64,000 bases of DNA from Staphylococcus warneri (GTDB lineage Bacteria; Bacillota; Bacilli; Staphylococcales; Staphylococcaceae), in assembly GCF_900636385.1 (NCBI RefSeq), contig NZ_LR134269.1, forward strand, positions 1,612,001-1,676,000, given 5' to 3'. Of the stretch, positions 1-13,211 are shown in pieces; position 1 is the stretch's first letter; each line of letters starts with the position of its first letter. Below the pieces are notes generated by a model. It was given only the letters and a program-made list of their open reading frames with translations. It searched no databases and was not told the origin of the DNA. Made by a program: the position numbers and the translations under genes.

Positions 1-573
1 TAGCGTTTCAAATTTCATTTTAATATCATCATTAATTTCATATGAATTGGATGTAGCCGGACCAATAACAACATTTAAATCCGTAACATCAAAATCAATA
101 TGTCGAACCATCTCTTTAACGATTTCTCCGTAAGTGCCCCGCCAACCAGCATGTGCAAGTCCAACATAATGATGTTTCTCACTATAGAAATAAACGGGTA
201 CACAATCTGCGTAACACATCGTTAATAATATATTGGGCTCATATGTATACAATCCATCTATACCATGTAAACCATTTGTAATAGCATCAATGTTTACACC
301 TTTATCATCTGATGTTATTTTAGCAACTTTATTCTCATGTGTTTGTATCGGAAAAACCCACTCACTTCGTGGGAAGCCTATCATATTAGCTAAAATGTTT
401 TGATGTTGTGTAATGTTGTCTTGTCGATCATCTACATATCTAGCCATATTAAATGCTTTTTCAGGATACATACTTAAGCCACCCTCACGTGTAGTAAAAC
501 CAAGGGTAGTATGTGTCATTTTATCGTCTTTATATGCTAAAAAATGATTTTGTTTTATAAATTTTTCAGTCAA
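1..573 (-). CDS. pgeF: Laccase-domain protein, YlmD/PgeF family (3' end missing)
   Basis: 191 codons are present; the reading frame runs off the left edge of the window. The motifs CYADCVP and HAGWRGT, together with HENKV, are the metal-binding signature of the DUF152/laccase-domain family, whose members act as peptidoglycan-editing or purine-nucleoside enzymes. A TTG at 571-573 is chosen as start because an AAGG ribosome site lies about 10 bases upstream and the protein then begins MTEKFIKQN. It sits downstream of ftsZ on the same strand, as in other staphylococci. Family assignment is firm; the precise substrate is not shown by sequence. Confidence 0.9.
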   Translation of the reverse strand, partial: MTEKFIKQNHFLAYKDDKMTHTTLGFTTREGGLSMYPEKAFNMARYVDDRQDNITQHQNILANMIGFPRSEWVFPIQTHENKVAKITSDDKGVNIDAITNGLHGIDGLYTYEPNILLTMCYADCVPVYFYSEKHHYVGLAHAGWRGTYGEIVKEMVRHIDFDVTDLNVVIGPATSNSYEINDDIKMKFETL

Positions 574-759
574 CTATTTCACAACCTTAAGTATGAATTT
601 TCATTAATTTCGATTAAAGTGTCTAAATATGTTTTATAGAACTATTATATAGCATTCTTATTCGTATTTAAATTAAAACTATTATTTCTGTCCTTGAAAC
701 TAATTATTTTAAAATTATTCTTCAACGAGTTATTAAAAATCAAATTTTAAATAAATTAA

Positions 760-789
760 AAAGTCATCAGAAATATTTCTGATGACTTT
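760..789 (-). terminator. Terminator after ftsZ
   Basis: A near-perfect palindrome, AAGTCATCAG paired with CTGATGACTT around an AAATATTT centre, lies about 20 bases past the ftsZ stop and ends the division operon. The rest of 574-811 shows no gene. Confidence 0.75.
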
Positions 790-811
790 AAGTATAATGG
801 TTAAGATAAGA

Positions 812-1987
812 TTAACGTCTTGTTCTTCTAGAACGTCTTTCTTCTCTATTTCTGATGAAGCTTGGAATATCATCGTCTTTAGTCGTATGACTTCTTTCAG
901 TCACACTATCAGAAGATGAACTTGATGCAGAACTGCTGATTGATTCTTCTTTACCAACTGAAGAAGTCGATGAAGCGCTATTTACGCTTGAACCAAATCC
1001 AGTGCTAGAAGCTTTGCGACCTTGAGATGATGGTTTATCTTCAAATCCAGTAGCAATTACTGTTACTACAATTTCATCTTGTAATTCTGGATTGATTACT
1101 GTACCGAAGATCATATTTACATCTTCATCTGCAGCATCTTGAACGATATCCGCAGCTTCTTGTGCTTCGAATAATGAAAGTGATTCGCCACCAGTAATAT
1201 TCATAAGCACACCTTGAGCACCAACAATTGATGTTTCAAGTAATGGTGAAGAAATTGCTTTTTTAGCTGCTTCTACTGCTCTATTTTCTCCAGAAGAAAC
1301 ACCAATACCCATTAATGCTGAACCTTGGTTAGACATGATTGTCTTAACGTCAGCAAAGTCTAAGTTAACTTCTCCAGATACTGCGATTAAATCAGAGATA
1401 CCTTGTACACCTTGACGTAATACGTTGTCAGCTTCTTTGAATGCTTCCATCATAGGTGTTGATTTGTCTACGATATCTAATAAACGGTCGTTAGGAATAA
1501 CGATTAATGTATCTACAGCAGCTTTCATTGATTCAACGCCGGCAGCAGCTTGTGTTTGACGTTTACGTCCTTCGAAACCAAATGGACGAGTAACAACACC
1601 AACTGTTAACGCTCCCATTTCTTTAGCAATTTTAGCTACTACAGGAGCAGCACCAGTACCAGTACCGCCACCCATACCTGCAGTTACGAATACCATATCT
1701 GCACCTTGGATTGCATCTTCAATTTGTTCGCGTGATTCTTCAGCAGCTTTTTTACCGATTTCTGGGTTAGCACCAGCACCTAATCCACGAGTTAATTTTT
1801 CACCAATTTGGATTTTTGATTCGGCTTTAGATAAGTTTAAAGCTTGTCCATCCGTATTAATAGCGATAAATTCTACATTATTCATTCCGTGGTCAATCAT
1901 ACGGTTTACAGCGTTGTTACCGCCGCCACCTACACCGATGACTTTTAAAGTCGCTAAATGATTAAATCCTTGTTCAAATTCTAACAT
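812..1987 (-). CDS. ftsZ: Cell division GTPase FtsZ
   Basis: 391 residues, normal length for staphylococcal FtsZ. It polymerises with GTP into the cytokinetic Z ring. The tubulin signature GGGTGTG lies near residue 105 and the nucleotide-binding glycine loop [12 protein letters not shown] is at the N-terminus. A Ser-rich linker (about 320-370) leads to the conserved C-terminal peptide [11 protein letters not shown], which binds FtsA and other partners, followed by a basic Arg-rich tail. Start is ATG with an AGGAGG-type site. It is the distal gene of the operon, 32 bases after ftsA. Confidence 0.98.
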   Translation of the reverse strand: MLEFEQGFNHLATLKVIGVGGGGNNAVNRMIDHGMNNVEFIAINTDGQALNLSKAESKIQIGEKLTRGLGAGANPEIGKKAAEESREQIEDAIQGADMVFVTAGMGGGTGTGAAPVVAKIAKEMGALTVGVVTRPFGFEGRKRQTQAAAGVESMKAAVDTLIVIPNDRLLDIVDKSTPMMEAFKEADNVLRQGVQGISDLIAVSGEVNLDFADVKTIMSNQGSALMGIGVSSGENRAVEAAKKAISSPLLETSIVGAQGVLMNITGGESLSLFEAQEAADIVQDAADEDVNMIFGTVINPELQDEIVVTVIATGFEDKPSSQGRKASSTGFGSSVNSASSTSSVGKEESISSSASSSSSDSVTERSHTTKDDDIPSFIRNREERRSRRTRR

Positions 1988-2019
1988 TTAAATTTCCTCC
2001 TAGTTTTAATGGCCAATAA

Positions 2020-3438
<1,419 letters not shown>

Positions 3439-3520
3439 TTACTATTAAAATACACTATGTTTAGTTTACAATACGTTGATAAGCTTGTGAACTATAAACA
3501 CATACTAATATCAAAATTTT

Positions 3521-4918
3521 TTAATTATTTTCTTTTGAATCTTTATTAATTTTATTTAACACACTCTGAAGTTCTTCTTTTGCATCCGTTTCTTTCTGTG
3601 ATGTTTGCGATACACTTTGTTCAGATTCTGATTGTGCACCTGTACTATTTTTATATGGAATGAACGATGCACCAACTGAAAGATCAATGTATCCATCGGT
3701 TTTCAAGTCACCAGAATCACTTCGAGATAATGATTCTGACATTTGAGGATAATACTTCATTTTGTCTGCAATCGTCGTAATGTCACCAATCACCTGGATG
3801 TTATCTTTTGTGAATATTTTAATTCTATTTTGTTTATTCTTATCTGGTGCATAACTTATTTCCGCAATTAAATTTCTAGCTTTAGGTGACATTTCAGATA
3901 ACGCTTGTATCATCTTTTCTTTTTTATCTTCTTTGAAACCATCGATAATAGGAACGTCATGTGCAATTTCGCCGTCATAATCTTTTAATTCTTTACCATC
4001 TTCTAACACAGGTACATAGTTGTCTTTTGATTTTTCCAAGCCAACGACCTGATATTCAGTTACTTTTACATCTAATGTATTAGGTATTACTTTTGTTATT
4101 TTAACATCTTTAATTAATTCTTTTTCCTTTAAACTGCTCTTTGCTTTACTTTTACTAAATGTATACATACGTGAACTTGGCTTAATATCTAATGCTTTAT
4201 TAATCTGACTTTTACTCACATTATGATTCCCTTCAATTTTCACGTTAGATATTTTACTTAATGGTGTAAACATATAAAGTAAAAATACTACGATTAGTAA
4301 AACCAATACTGTTATGACTGTGTATTGAATTCTCTTTTGTCGTTGTCGCCGTTGTGCTCTTTTTTCTTCTAATGTAGGTGAATTAAATTGTGTAACCTTA
4401 CTATCATAATCTTGTTGTTTATAACCAGATTCATCTTTCTTATCTGTTGACTTTGTCTTTCCTGTTAACTTTTGAAACCAATTCTCTTTAGATTTTTTAT
4501 TTCTATTTTTAGTAGTTTCATTTGCCTTATGTGATGTTTGGCCTAAATCATCCGACGTTTCATTCTTCTCTAAGTCACTTTCATTTTCATGATAATCATC
4601 TGAATATGAGTCCCAATCTTGAGAAGTTTGCATAGATTCTGAATACGTACGATTTTGGTCATCCGGTTCATTTTGACGAACCTGACTCTCCTCATCATCG
4701 TTAAAATCCATTATATGGTTGTCCCTATTAGTGTTCTCTTTGTCAAAGTGATCATGACTCGATGAAAATGATTGCTCATCGTCAACTTTATCTTTAAACT
4801 TCTTCCTTTTTCTTGTTCTAAAGTCGTTACTTCTACGGAACATACTTAAATCATCGTTTTGATTATCGTCATGATTCGTTTGCTTATTATGGTTATTTTT
4901 ATTTGTTTTACCGTCCAT
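3521..4918 (-). CDS. divIB: Cell division protein DivIB (FtsQ)
   Basis: 465 residues. A long, acidic, Asn/Asp-rich cytoplasmic region (about 1-195) precedes one transmembrane segment near residue 200 (VITVLVLLIVVFLLYMF). The extracellular POTRA domain follows, starting with VKIEGNHNVS, then the beta domain and a Ser/Gln-rich tail. It belongs to the DivIB-DivIC-FtsL complex that regulates septal wall synthesis. The cytoplasmic part is much less conserved than the rest, as expected. It lies between murD and ftsA, with about 100 bases before ftsA. Confidence 0.95.
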   Translation of the reverse strand: MDGKTNKNNHNKQTNHDDNQNDDLSMFRRSNDFRTRKRKKFKDKVDDEQSFSSSHDHFDKENTNRDNHIMDFNDDEESQVRQNEPDDQNRTYSESMQTSQDWDSYSDDYHENESDLEKNETSDDLGQTSHKANETTKNRNKKSKENWFQKLTGKTKSTDKKDESGYKQQDYDSKVTQFNSPTLEEKRAQRRQRQKRIQYTVITVLVLLIVVFLLYMFTPLSKISNVKIEGNHNVSKSQINKALDIKPSSRMYTFSKSKAKSSLKEKELIKDVKITKVIPNTLDVKVTEYQVVGLEKSKDNYVPVLEDGKELKDYDGEIAHDVPIIDGFKEDKKEKMIQALSEMSPKARNLIAEISYAPDKNKQNRIKIFTKDNIQVIGDITTIADKMKYYPQMSESLSRSDSGDLKTDGYIDLSVGASFIPYKNSTGAQSESEQSVSQTSQKETDAKEELQSVLNKINKDSKENN

Positions 4919-4934
4919 ATGATTTCACGCCCTT

Positions 4935-6284
4935 TTAGTATGATGGCAAGTGTGCACGGAAACTTTCTATGAATTTCTCACCACGTTCTTCGAATGTGTT
5001 GTATTGATCCCAACTTGCACATGCAGGAGATAATAATACAACATCGTTAGGTTCAATGACATCTTGAATTTTATCTACAGCATCTTGCACATCTGTAGCC
5101 TTAATGACATATTTACCTTGACTATTACCTAACTTGGCAAATTTTTCTTGTGTTTCACCAAATACGACCATCACTCTGACATTTTTCATATATGGTATTA
5201 ACTCATCAAATTCATTACCTCTGTCCAATCCGCCACACAACCAAATAATTGGTTGATTAAATGAATTAAGTGCGAATTGAGTAGCTAAGGTATTGGTAGC
5301 TTTAGAGTCATTGTAGTATTTATTTGTTCTATTAGTACCGATATATTGTAATCTATGTTCTATACCTGAGAATGTAGTTAAACTATCTGCAATCGCTTTG
5401 ATTGGTACGCCAGCAAGAATAGCTGCTAACACTGCAGCTAAAATATTTTCTAAATTGTGTTCCCCTGGTAAAACTAAATCTTCTACACTTATAATACGTA
5501 CGCCTTTATATTCTATGAATCCATCTTTAATATAAATGCCATCAACAACTTGTTGTGTTGAGAAATATAATGTTTTAGCTTTTAGATTTTCTGATTCGAT
5601 TAGATGTCGTTGATGATAATTACAAATTAAATAATCATCTTCAGTTTGATTTTTGTATATTTGTTTTTTAGCATTTTGATAATTTTCAAGAGATTCATGA
5701 TAATCTAGATGTGCTGAGTAAATGTTAGTGATAATCGCGATATGAGGTTTATATTGTTCTATACCGAGTAATTGGAATGAAGATAATTCAGTAATTAAAT
5801 ACTCTTTAGAACTTACTTCTTGTGCTACTTTCGAAGCGACATAACCAATATTCCCTGACAATCTACCTGTAAGTCTACTGTTTTTAAACATATCCCCTAT
5901 TAGTGAAGTTACAGTTGTTTTACCGTTTGTTCCTGTAACTGCAATAATCGGTGCTTCTGAAATAAGATAACTTAATTCTACTTCAGTTAATACTTTCAAA
6001 CCTCTTTTAACCGCTTCATCAATGATTGATACAGTATAAGGAATACCTGGGTTTTTAATAACAATTGGATCATTATCTAGTAATGAAGTAGGATGTGAAC
6101 CACTTACGACTTTTATACCCATCGCTTCAAGATCTTTAGCATGTGCATCTTGAGATAAGTCTTTACCATCATTAACTGTTACCTTCGCACCCAATTTACT
6201 CAATAATTTTGCTGCTTCGTAACCACTTTTTGCTAAGCCTACAACTAATACATCTTTATTTTCTAATCCTGTGTAATTTAGCAT
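4935..6284 (-). CDS. murD: UDP-N-acetylmuramoyl-L-alanine:D-glutamate ligase MurD
   Basis: 449 residues from the ATG at 6282-6284 ([11 protein letters not shown]), which matches the family length. The open frame extends nine codons further upstream, but GGAG lies nine bases before this ATG. It adds D-Glu to UDP-MurNAc-L-Ala in the cytoplasm. The Mur ligase P-loop [10 protein letters not shown] is near residue 115; HRLQ and NDSKATN belong to the central and C-terminal domains. The start lies one base after the mraY stop, so translation is probably coupled. Confidence 0.97.
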   Translation of the reverse strand: MLNYTGLENKDVLVVGLAKSGYEAAKLLSKLGAKVTVNDGKDLSQDAHAKDLEAMGIKVVSGSHPTSLLDNDPIVIKNPGIPYTVSIIDEAVKRGLKVLTEVELSYLISEAPIIAVTGTNGKTTVTSLIGDMFKNSRLTGRLSGNIGYVASKVAQEVSSKEYLITELSSFQLLGIEQYKPHIAIITNIYSAHLDYHESLENYQNAKKQIYKNQTEDDYLICNYHQRHLIESENLKAKTLYFSTQQVVDGIYIKDGFIEYKGVRIISVEDLVLPGEHNLENILAAVLAAILAGVPIKAIADSLTTFSGIEHRLQYIGTNRTNKYYNDSKATNTLATQFALNSFNQPIIWLCGGLDRGNEFDELIPYMKNVRVMVVFGETQEKFAKLGNSQGKYVIKATDVQDAVDKIQDVIEPNDVVLLSPACASWDQYNTFEERGEKFIESFRAHLPSY

Positions 6285-6285
6285 C

Positions 6286-7251
6286 TTAGTGCACTCCAAT
6301 CCATAAGCCAATTAGACCTGTAATTAAACCGACTGACCAAAATACAGTTACAACTTTCCATTCATTCCATCCACATAATTCGAAATGGTGATGAATAGGA
6401 CTCATTTTGAAAATACGTTTTTTAGTTAATTTATATGATGCAACTTGTAACATAACTGATAATGTTTCTACTACAAATACGAAACCAATAAATACAAGTG
6501 ATAATTCTTGATTTAACACGATTGAAATTGTAGCAAAAATACCACCAAGTGCTAAGCTACCAGTATCACCCATGAATACTTTAGCTGGATTTAAGTTATA
6601 TGGTAAAAATCCTAATAAAGCAAATACCATGATAATGCAGAAGATACCAATAGCAGGTGCATCTAATACAAAACTCATAATCGCGTACATCGCAAAGCCA
6701 ATAATTGATAGGCCTGTTGCTAAACCATCAAGTCCATCTGTTAAATTTACTGCGTTTGAAAATCCAACTTGCCAAAAGATGATAAAGATAACATAAGCAA
6801 ATGAAAGAGGAATACCAGCGTCAGTAAACGGAATATGTAATGTTGTTGAGAAGTTAACTAAGTTAAACACGTTACTTAATACAAAAAATATAACTGCAAT
6901 TAGAATTTGAGCTAGAAATTTCTGTTTACTTGTTAAACCTTGATTGTTCTTTTTAACTACAATAATGTAATCATCGATAAAACCAATCAAACCAAATCCA
7001 AGTGTCACAAATAATAATAAAATGATGGGATTTGAGTGATCCACAAAAATAATGGCAACTACTGAAGTAATAATAATACTAATTAAGAATGTTAAGCCAC
7101 CCATTGTCGGTGTGCCCGTTTTCTTCATATGGCTTTGTGGTCCTTCTTCACGAATGCTTTGTCCAAATTTCATTCTTTTTAATGTTGGAATAAGTATGGG
7201 TACAAGTACAAAAGTTATTAGAAGCGATAACATCGCATATACAAAAATCAT
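6286..7251 (-). CDS. mraY: Phospho-MurNAc-pentapeptide translocase MraY
   Basis: 321 residues with about ten hydrophobic segments. It transfers phospho-MurNAc-pentapeptide to undecaprenyl phosphate to make lipid I at the inner membrane face. Family motifs include GFIDDYIIV, the [12 protein letters not shown] loop, [12 protein letters not shown] and the histidine motif HHHFELCG near residue 290. It lies upstream of murD with a one-base gap and downstream of pbp1. Confidence 0.98.
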   Translation of the reverse strand: MIFVYAMLSLLITFVLVPILIPTLKRMKFGQSIREEGPQSHMKKTGTPTMGGLTFLISIIITSVVAIIFVDHSNPIILLLFVTLGFGLIGFIDDYIIVVKKNNQGLTSKQKFLAQILIAVIFFVLSNVFNLVNFSTTLHIPFTDAGIPLSFAYVIFIIFWQVGFSNAVNLTDGLDGLATGLSIIGFAMYAIMSFVLDAPAIGIFCIIMVFALLGFLPYNLNPAKVFMGDTGSLALGGIFATISIVLNQELSLVFIGFVFVVETLSVMLQVASYKLTKKRIFKMSPIHHHFELCGWNEWKVVTVFWSVGLITGLIGLWIGVH

Positions 7252-7383
7252 AATGATCTCCTTTTCTTTTATCCGTCAATTTACATACATCAATATATGT
7301 ATTTTTAATCTATAACCTTTAATATTTTATCAGTTTTGGTTCAATTTTTATATGTTAAATCACAACATATTAAGAAAGAGAGC

Positions 7384-7400
7384 GGGATAAATTTAATCCC
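7384..7400 (-). terminator. Weak hairpin between pbp1 and mraY
   Basis: GGGAT-AAATTTA-ATCCC forms a stem flanked by partly pairing AGAG/CTCT. Downstream on the minus strand there is only a mixed T/C tract. It may attenuate the operon rather than end it; the surrounding gap (7252-7435) shows no gene. Confidence 0.4.
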
Positions 7401-7435
7401 AATCTCTTCCTCTCATGTTTAATATCTATGTTGTC

Positions 7436-9676
7436 TTAATTAGAGCTTGAATCTTTCTTCTTAGATTTATCTTTCTTATCACTAGATTTTTCTAGTGTTT
7501 GTTTACTACTTTCATCTGTTGTACCGTCAGTCGACTCAGCTGAAAGTGTCACTTCAATGTTGTCCGATTTTTTAAGGTTTTGGCCTTGTGTTACTGATTG
7601 TTTTGAAACAAATCCGCTTCCAGTTGTTTTAACTTTGATGTTAGTTAACTCTTGGAATGCTAAAATATCTTCTTTAGTCCAACCTTTCATATCTGGCATA
7701 GTTAAATCTCCATCAGTTACTAACAATACTTTACTATTTGGTAATGCTTTAGTATCTGCGTCTACTGATTGTGATTTAACTTTTTTACCATTACCAATGA
7801 CAACTGGTTTAAGTGACTTAGCGTTAATACTATCTTTAGCTTTGTCAATCGATTGTCCTTCTACATTAGGTACTTTGCTAAAGTCATTTTTCGAAGCATT
7901 GTCTTTAGATTTACCAACGTTTAAATATTTCAGAGTGTTTTCCATTATTGGTTTAAAGGCTTTACTTACACCCATTTCATAAGCTTCCTGGTCATTTTTT
8001 TGTGCTAAGCTCATACCTGCATAAACAATAACCTTAGGATTTTTCTTAGGTGCATCACCGATAAAGCTTACAAAGTATGGATTTTCACCTTTAACATAAC
8101 CGCCGCCTTCTGAATCTGCTACTTGAGCTGTACCAGTTTTACCTTCGATATCATAACCATCTACACGATAGTTTTTAGCATGACTATCTTCACTATTAAC
8201 TACCTTATCTAATTCTGTTTCAACTTTGCTAGCAGTATCTTTAGTAATTGGCTTACCGGCATAAGATTTTTCACCTTTATAGAAGTTCTTTTTCGAAATA
8301 GGATTATCGATACTACTTACAAACCATGGTTTCAACATGTTTCCATTATTGAAAAATGCTGATTGCGCTTGAATCATTTGCACTGGTGTCACTGTCGTTG
8401 ATTGACCAAATGCAGATGTTTTTTGTTGTAATGCATTTTCCCAAGCAATGTGTCCGGTAGCTTCTCCATCAAACATACCATTAGTAGATTTACCGAATCC
8501 AAAACGTTCATACCAAGATTTCATTTTATCTGTACCCACTTCATCTTGTAGGTGCATCATTAATGTATTAGAAGAATATGTGAATCCTAGCGTTTCAGAA
8601 ATTTTACCCCAACCTGTTTTATTCCAGTCGGAGATACGTGATCCCATAATATCTCTATGTCCAGATTCATATTTTTCATTTGGTTTGAACTTACCTTCTT
8701 GGATTGCTGCCGCTAATCCGTATGATTTGAATGTCGAACCAGGTTCATATGTGTTTTGGTATAAGTCATTCGCCCATTTTTTACCAAAATCTTTACCAGT
8801 TTCTGGGTTGAATGTAGGTCTTTGACTAAATGCTAAAATTTCACCAGTTTTGGCATCCATAACAACCGCAAAGACATCTTTAGGATTGTAATGTTCTACC
8901 ATACCGTCTAACGCTTCTTCTACAAATACTTGAATATTTGAATCAATGGTTAAATGAACATCATCACCACGTTTAGGTTGTTTCTCAGATTTGGTATTCG
9001 GAGCAATGTATCCCCAAATATCATGAATGTATTTGAGTGATCCTTTAGTACCGTTTAAGTAACTATTGAATATTTTTTCAACACCCATAGCTCCATTTAA
9101 TTCTCCAGTGTCTGGGTTCTTTTGAGCCATACCTATTAAATGAGATGCAAAGTTACCATTAGGATAAAATCTTTCTGTCTCAGGATATAAGGTAATACCT
9201 GGTAAATTTTTCTTTTCTAATTTTTCTTTATCTTGATATGTTAAATTAGTACCTTTTTGCCCAAATTCAACTTGGAAGGCCTTTTTCTGATTTAATCTTT
9301 TTTCAATTTCATCTGGCTTCATATCAATAATTTTTGATAATTCTTTGGCTGTTTTCTTTTTATCTACAACATGTCGTGGTTTCTTACTGTTTTCACTTGC
9401 CTTTTTGTCGACAACTGCTACAACTTTATACCTCTCAACATCTTCGGCTAAGACTTTACCATTTCTATCATAGATTTTACCGCGTTCTGGTTGCTCTGAG
9501 TTATTTACTAAATACTTTTGGTTGGCTTTCATAATTAAATCTTGACCATTCGAGTGTCCAGTGATCATTATGTATGAAAACCTTAAAACCAATATAAAAA
9601 AGAGCAGTCCGAATAAACCAACTAGTAGGACTGCCCCTATTTTATTTTTTTTAATTTTAATTTTTCGTTTCGCCAT
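7436..9676 (-). CDS. pbp1: Penicillin-binding protein 1 (division transpeptidase)
   Basis: 746 residues. Class B PBP that crosslinks septal peptidoglycan. A basic N-terminus and one transmembrane helix (about 13-37) precede the dimerisation domain. The transpeptidase domain has the catalytic STFK near residue 314, YSSN and KTGTAQ motifs. Two C-terminal PASTA domains (from about 595 on) end in a Lys/Ser-rich tail, as in S. aureus PBP1. The start overlaps the ftsL end by 20 bases, suggesting coupled translation. Confidence 0.96.
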   Translation of the reverse strand: MAKRKIKIKKNKIGAVLLVGLFGLLFFILVLRFSYIMITGHSNGQDLIMKANQKYLVNNSEQPERGKIYDRNGKVLAEDVERYKVVAVVDKKASENSKKPRHVVDKKKTAKELSKIIDMKPDEIEKRLNQKKAFQVEFGQKGTNLTYQDKEKLEKKNLPGITLYPETERFYPNGNFASHLIGMAQKNPDTGELNGAMGVEKIFNSYLNGTKGSLKYIHDIWGYIAPNTKSEKQPKRGDDVHLTIDSNIQVFVEEALDGMVEHYNPKDVFAVVMDAKTGEILAFSQRPTFNPETGKDFGKKWANDLYQNTYEPGSTFKSYGLAAAIQEGKFKPNEKYESGHRDIMGSRISDWNKTGWGKISETLGFTYSSNTLMMHLQDEVGTDKMKSWYERFGFGKSTNGMFDGEATGHIAWENALQQKTSAFGQSTTVTPVQMIQAQSAFFNNGNMLKPWFVSSIDNPISKKNFYKGEKSYAGKPITKDTASKVETELDKVVNSEDSHAKNYRVDGYDIEGKTGTAQVADSEGGGYVKGENPYFVSFIGDAPKKNPKVIVYAGMSLAQKNDQEAYEMGVSKAFKPIMENTLKYLNVGKSKDNASKNDFSKVPNVEGQSIDKAKDSINAKSLKPVVIGNGKKVKSQSVDADTKALPNSKVLLVTDGDLTMPDMKGWTKEDILAFQELTNIKVKTTGSGFVSKQSVTQGQNLKKSDNIEVTLSAESTDGTTDESSKQTLEKSSDKKDKSKKKDSSSN

Positions 9677-10058
9677 TATTACGCACTACCTTTACATTAT
9701 CGTTCTCGAGGCTCATCCCTTGCTTCTTAGCCTTGTCGTAAATGCGTTCGTATGAAGAATTTTTCTTAATTTCAGATTTTAAGGCGCTGTTTTCGCTAGA
9801 TTGTTGTTCGATTTTATGATCTAAATCTGCAATTTTTCCTCGCGTATCATACGCATCCATTTTTAAAGATAGCATATAAATACTAATCATAGCAATAACA
9901 GAGACTAGTGTTATGTATAAAATCTTCTCAAATTTCGTAAGTTGAACGACAACTTTACGTTTAACGGTTTGCTTTTGTGGAGAGGTTTGCGGTTGTCTTT
10001 TTGGAACACTGGTTTGTGTTGCATTATCATATGGTTGATAAACTTTTTCTACAGCCAT
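9657..10058 (-). CDS. ftsL: Cell division protein FtsL
   Basis: 133 residues: a basic cytoplasmic N-terminus, one transmembrane segment near 48-66 (LYITLVSVIAMISIYML), then an extracellular coiled coil of heptads (about 70-115). This is the FtsL layout of the DivIB-DivIC-FtsL complex. Sequence is weakly conserved, so size, topology and position between rsmH and pbp1 carry the assignment. Confidence 0.92.
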   Translation of the reverse strand: MAVEKVYQPYDNATQTSVPKRQPQTSPQKQTVKRKVVVQLTKFEKILYITLVSVIAMISIYMLSLKMDAYDTRGKIADLDHKIEQQSSENSALKSEIKKNSSYERIYDKAKKQGMSLENDNVKVVRNNGETKN

Positions 10059-10071
10059 GTTGAATTACTCC

Positions 10072-11013
10072 TTATTTTAATATTTCTGCAATACGTAGTT
10101 TCGCACTTCGTGCTCGGTTATTGTCGTCTAAATCTTCATCTGTTGCTGTAATAGGTTTTCGATTAACGCGTTTTAATTTCGGAGTATATGCTTCTGGAAT
10201 CACTGGTAACCCTCTAGGCACATCAGGTCCTTTTTCATACTCTTGAAACATCTGCTTACACAATCTATCCTCTAATGAATGGAATGTAATCACAGATATG
10301 CGTCCGTTAACTTTCACTAATCCAATTGCTTGTTCAATTGAATCTTCAAATGCAGACAATTCGTCATTAACTGCAATTCGAATTGCTTGGAACACTCTTT
10401 TAGCAGGGTGCCCGCCTTTTCTTCGTGCTTTAGCAGGAATACCTTCTTTGATAACTTCTACTAATTCTAATGTTGTTTCTATAGGTTGCTTTTCTCTATT
10501 CGCTTCAATTCTTCTTGCGATTTGTTTAGAAAACTTTTCTTCACCATAACGGTAGAAAATTTTCACCAATGCTTCATATGGCCATTCATTTACCACTTCA
10601 TACGCGGACAATGATTGTGTCTGATCCATACGCATATCTAATTTCGCATCGTGATGATAACTAAAACCTCTTTCTGGTACATCTAATTGAGGGCTTGAAA
10701 CACCCAAGTCATAGTAAATACCATCAACTTTTTCAATGTTTAATTCATTTAATATTTGTGTTAATTCTCTAAAATTACTGTGTATAAAAGTGACTTTATG
10801 TAAGTGTTCTTTTAGAACATCTTTAGCATTTTCTATTGCGGTTAAATCTTGATCAATTGCAATAAGTCTACCTTCATCACTTAATTGATTTAGTAAATAT
10901 AGGGCATGTCCTGCTCCACCTAACGTACAGTCAACATACACACCATCTTCCTTTATATTTAGATAATCAATGGTTTCGTTTAACATTACGCTTATATGAT
11001 GAAACACTGTCAT
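10072..11013 (-). CDS. rsmH: 16S rRNA (cytosine1402-N4)-methyltransferase RsmH
   Basis: 313 residues, full length. SAM-dependent methylation of C1402 in 16S rRNA. The SAM-binding motif [10 protein letters not shown] is near residue 30, and the conserved [11 protein letters not shown] and [17 protein letters not shown] motifs follow. It lies nine bases after mraZ as the second gene of the division operon. Confidence 0.97.
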   Translation of the reverse strand: MTVFHHISVMLNETIDYLNIKEDGVYVDCTLGGAGHALYLLNQLSDEGRLIAIDQDLTAIENAKDVLKEHLHKVTFIHSNFRELTQILNELNIEKVDGIYYDLGVSSPQLDVPERGFSYHHDAKLDMRMDQTQSLSAYEVVNEWPYEALVKIFYRYGEEKFSKQIARRIEANREKQPIETTLELVEVIKEGIPAKARRKGGHPAKRVFQAIRIAVNDELSAFEDSIEQAIGLVKVNGRISVITFHSLEDRLCKQMFQEYEKGPDVPRGLPVIPEAYTPKLKRVNRKPITATDEDLDDNNRARSAKLRIAEILK

Positions 11014-11022
11014 ACCTCCAAT

Positions 11023-11454
11023 TTAAAAATCAAAATCTATTAAATCTTCAGCAATATCTTCGAAACTATCTTCTGATTCTTCGTAGAAATCATTCCAAGT
11101 TTCTCTGTCCCAAATCTCTATACGATTTGAAACGCCTATTACTGTACATTCCTTATTTAAGTTGGCGTACTTCCTCAAATTCTGTGGAATATTAATACGC
11201 CCTTGTTTATCTAACTCTACTTCAACAGCACCAGAGAAGAACATACGCATAAATTTACGAGCGTCTTTTTTTGTCATAGGTAAGGTTTTCATCTTCTCTT
11301 CAATCTGTTGCCATTCTTCTAAAGTATAGCCGAATAAACATTTATCAAGGCCTCGGGTGATAATAAAACGTTCATTTAAGTCATAACGAAACTTGGACGG
11401 TATAATCATACGTCCTTTTGTATCTAATTGATGATCGTATTCTCCCATGAACAT
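11023..11454 (-). CDS. mraZ: Transcriptional regulator MraZ
   Basis: 143 residues with two SpoVT-AbrB-like halves, each holding the DxKGR-type core ([13 protein letters not shown] near residue 10 and [13 protein letters not shown] near 82). MraZ binds repeated boxes in front of its own operon. It is the first gene, preceded by an AAGGTGAGGTGAG ribosome site and three regularly spaced boxes at 11485-11508. Confidence 0.97.
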   Translation of the reverse strand: MFMGEYDHQLDTKGRMIIPSKFRYDLNERFIITRGLDKCLFGYTLEEWQQIEEKMKTLPMTKKDARKFMRMFFSGAVEVELDKQGRINIPQNLRKYANLNKECTVIGVSNRIEIWDRETWNDFYEESEDSFEDIAEDLIDFDF

Positions 11455-11484
11455 TTTTTCTCACCTCACCTTATCTATAATTTA

Positions 11485-11508
11485 CCACATCTCCCCACTA
11501 TCCTCCAC
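11485..11508 (-). promoter_or_regulatory. MraZ-type binding boxes of the division operon
   Basis: On the minus strand GTGG occurs three times at exactly 10-base intervals (11505-11508, 11495-11498, 11485-11488), each followed by purine-rich bases. This matches the known arrangement of MraZ boxes, G-rich TGGG-like units one helical turn apart, directly upstream of mraZ. Binding is inferred from spacing and position. Confidence 0.65.
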
Positions 11509-11554
11509 TAATTATGTAAAAATAGTTCAAAATATTTGATTTTATAAAAAAATA

Positions 11555-11581
11555 CCCGCCTTATCATTTAGATAAAGCGGG
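11555..11581 (-). terminator. Terminator after bshC
   Basis: CCCGCTTTATC and GATAAGGCGGG (minus-strand reading) pair over 10 of 11 positions around a five-base loop, followed by ATTTTTTTA. It lies 17 bases past the bshC stop. Confidence 0.85.
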
Positions 11582-11597
11582 CTTAATCCCTGTTATA

Positions 11598-13211
11598 TCA
11601 GTCTTTTATTATAATATGATCAAAAGTGTAAGAAAGTGGTGGATAGGTGGAGGGGTTGAACACATCTTTCCCAAAATCATTCATAATTTGAAGTGGATTC
11701 CATATTCTTTCTTGTAATCCTCCCATTGCATGGAGATGGTTGTTAATTTCTCTAAATTGTCTCATGCTAATATCATTCTCACGTTCAATATTTAATAGGT
11801 AACGTTTTTTCAAATAATCATATTGTCTTTGATGAATCTCATTATTTTTAGTTACTAAATTTTCATTATTCGCGTTCCCTTTCACTTCATTAAATAAGGA
11901 TTGATATAACTTTTCCTGTTGATGTTTCATCTGTTCTATTTCATTTAAGAAGTTCTCAGAGGCTTGCTCGCGTATAAATTTCTGTTTATCTTCTTCAATT
12001 CCATTTGCAATGACATGCTCCAATTGAAGATGATATTGATGCAATAGTTTCTGCGTTCGATGATATAAATACGTGATTCGTAGTCTAGGCAATACAATCG
12101 GCATCTCTATATTTAAGAGTTGGAATACATCATGTAGTTCTGCCCAATATTTAATTTCACTAGGGCCACCAATAAACGCCACTGTATTAAATAACCACTC
12201 TTCCATTATTGGTCGAGTAACTACATTATTTGAAAATCTTTCAGGCTCATGCTCTAAAATATCCAACAATTGTTGTTGATTATATGTTCGTGTCGACTTA
12301 CTTAACTGAAATACACCATCTTGATACGTTAATAATTGGCGCATACCATCTTCATGTAAAAACAAATGAACATTGGTATCGGTTTGTATCATTTGTGAAA
12401 AACCATTTTCTAAAGTTTGATGTTGATTATTTCTAAATGCATCATCAATGTCTTGATGTTTTAATATCATTTCTTTTAAAAGCGGTTTTTCTAATTGTCT
12501 TAATGCGTGATTTTGTGCATCAATGAATAGGACGCCATAATCCTTAAATATTTCATGTAATAGCACTTTAAACATATCTGTCCAATTAGAATATTTTTTA
12601 ATGATATTGATGCACATTTGATATATGTCTTTGCTATGTTCCGTTTCTCTTAACTGTCTAAAATAATCGTTTAATACTTCAATCATTTGCGATTGATCTG
12701 GATTAAAACGTGAAACATTACTTTCCGGTGGTGTCATTGTGTGGTATTTAATTTTATGCAATTGTGCTTCTTGTGAGTTAAATGCATAAGTGTGATTCAC
12801 TTCATCAAAATCATGATCTTCTCCTGCAATCCAGAAAACTGGCACTACCGTTTGTTGATATTCTTTCGTCAATTGTTGACTCAAAGTGATGAGTGAAAAT
12901 ATTTTATGGATTGTATATAAAGGCCCACCAAATAAACCAGCTTGTTGTCCCCCAATGACAACTTTAGCACCATTAGCTAATGATGTAATATGTGCTTCTT
13001 GTTGATCTGTCATTGTTAAATCTTTCATATAAGATTGAATCACTTTAGCAAGCTTCTTTTCTCTACCATTTGGAGATGCATTCATTTTTATTTTGTAACT
13101 CTCTTTTGACATCGCATCAAATTGGTAAAATTGCATGAGCTTATCATCACTATTTATTATTTTGGAAATAAACTGATCATCATTGTTTAATTTTACTATT
13201 TTACAGTCCAT
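11598..13211 (-). CDS. bshC: Bacillithiol synthase BshC (cysteine-adding enzyme)
   Basis: 537 residues, the usual length. It adds cysteine to GlcN-malate in the last step of bacillithiol synthesis. Recognisable are the N-terminal [20 protein letters not shown] motif, [15 protein letters not shown] and the C-terminal [10 protein letters not shown]. It has its own terminator downstream, and its upstream gap separates it from a divergent GNAT gene. Its position just before mraZ is typical of staphylococci. Confidence 0.96.
   Translation of the reverse strand: MDCKIVKLNNDDQFISKIINSDDKLMQFYQFDAMSKESYKIKMNASPNGREKKLAKVIQSYMKDLTMTDQQEAHITSLANGAKVVIGGQQAGLFGGPLYTIHKIFSLITLSQQLTKEYQQTVVPVFWIAGEDHDFDEVNHTYAFNSQEAQLHKIKYHTMTPPESNVSRFNPDQSQMIEVLNDYFRQLRETEHSKDIYQMCINIIKKYSNWTDMFKVLLHEIFKDYGVLFIDAQNHALRQLEKPLLKEMILKHQDIDDAFRNNQHQTLENGFSQMIQTDTNVHLFLHEDGMRQLLTYQDGVFQLSKSTRTYNQQQLLDILEHEPERFSNNVVTRPIMEEWLFNTVAFIGGPSEIKYWAELHDVFQLLNIEMPIVLPRLRITYLYHRTQKLLHQYHLQLEHVIANGIEEDKQKFIREQASENFLNEIEQMKHQQEKLYQSLFNEVKGNANNENLVTKNNEIHQRQYDYLKKRYLLNIERENDISMRQFREINNHLHAMGGLQERIWNPLQIMNDFGKDVFNPSTYPPLSYTFDHIIIKD

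Noticed and set aside
7557..7982. 141-codon plus-strand frame opposite pbp1
   Set aside because: Antisense shadow of the PASTA-domain coding region.
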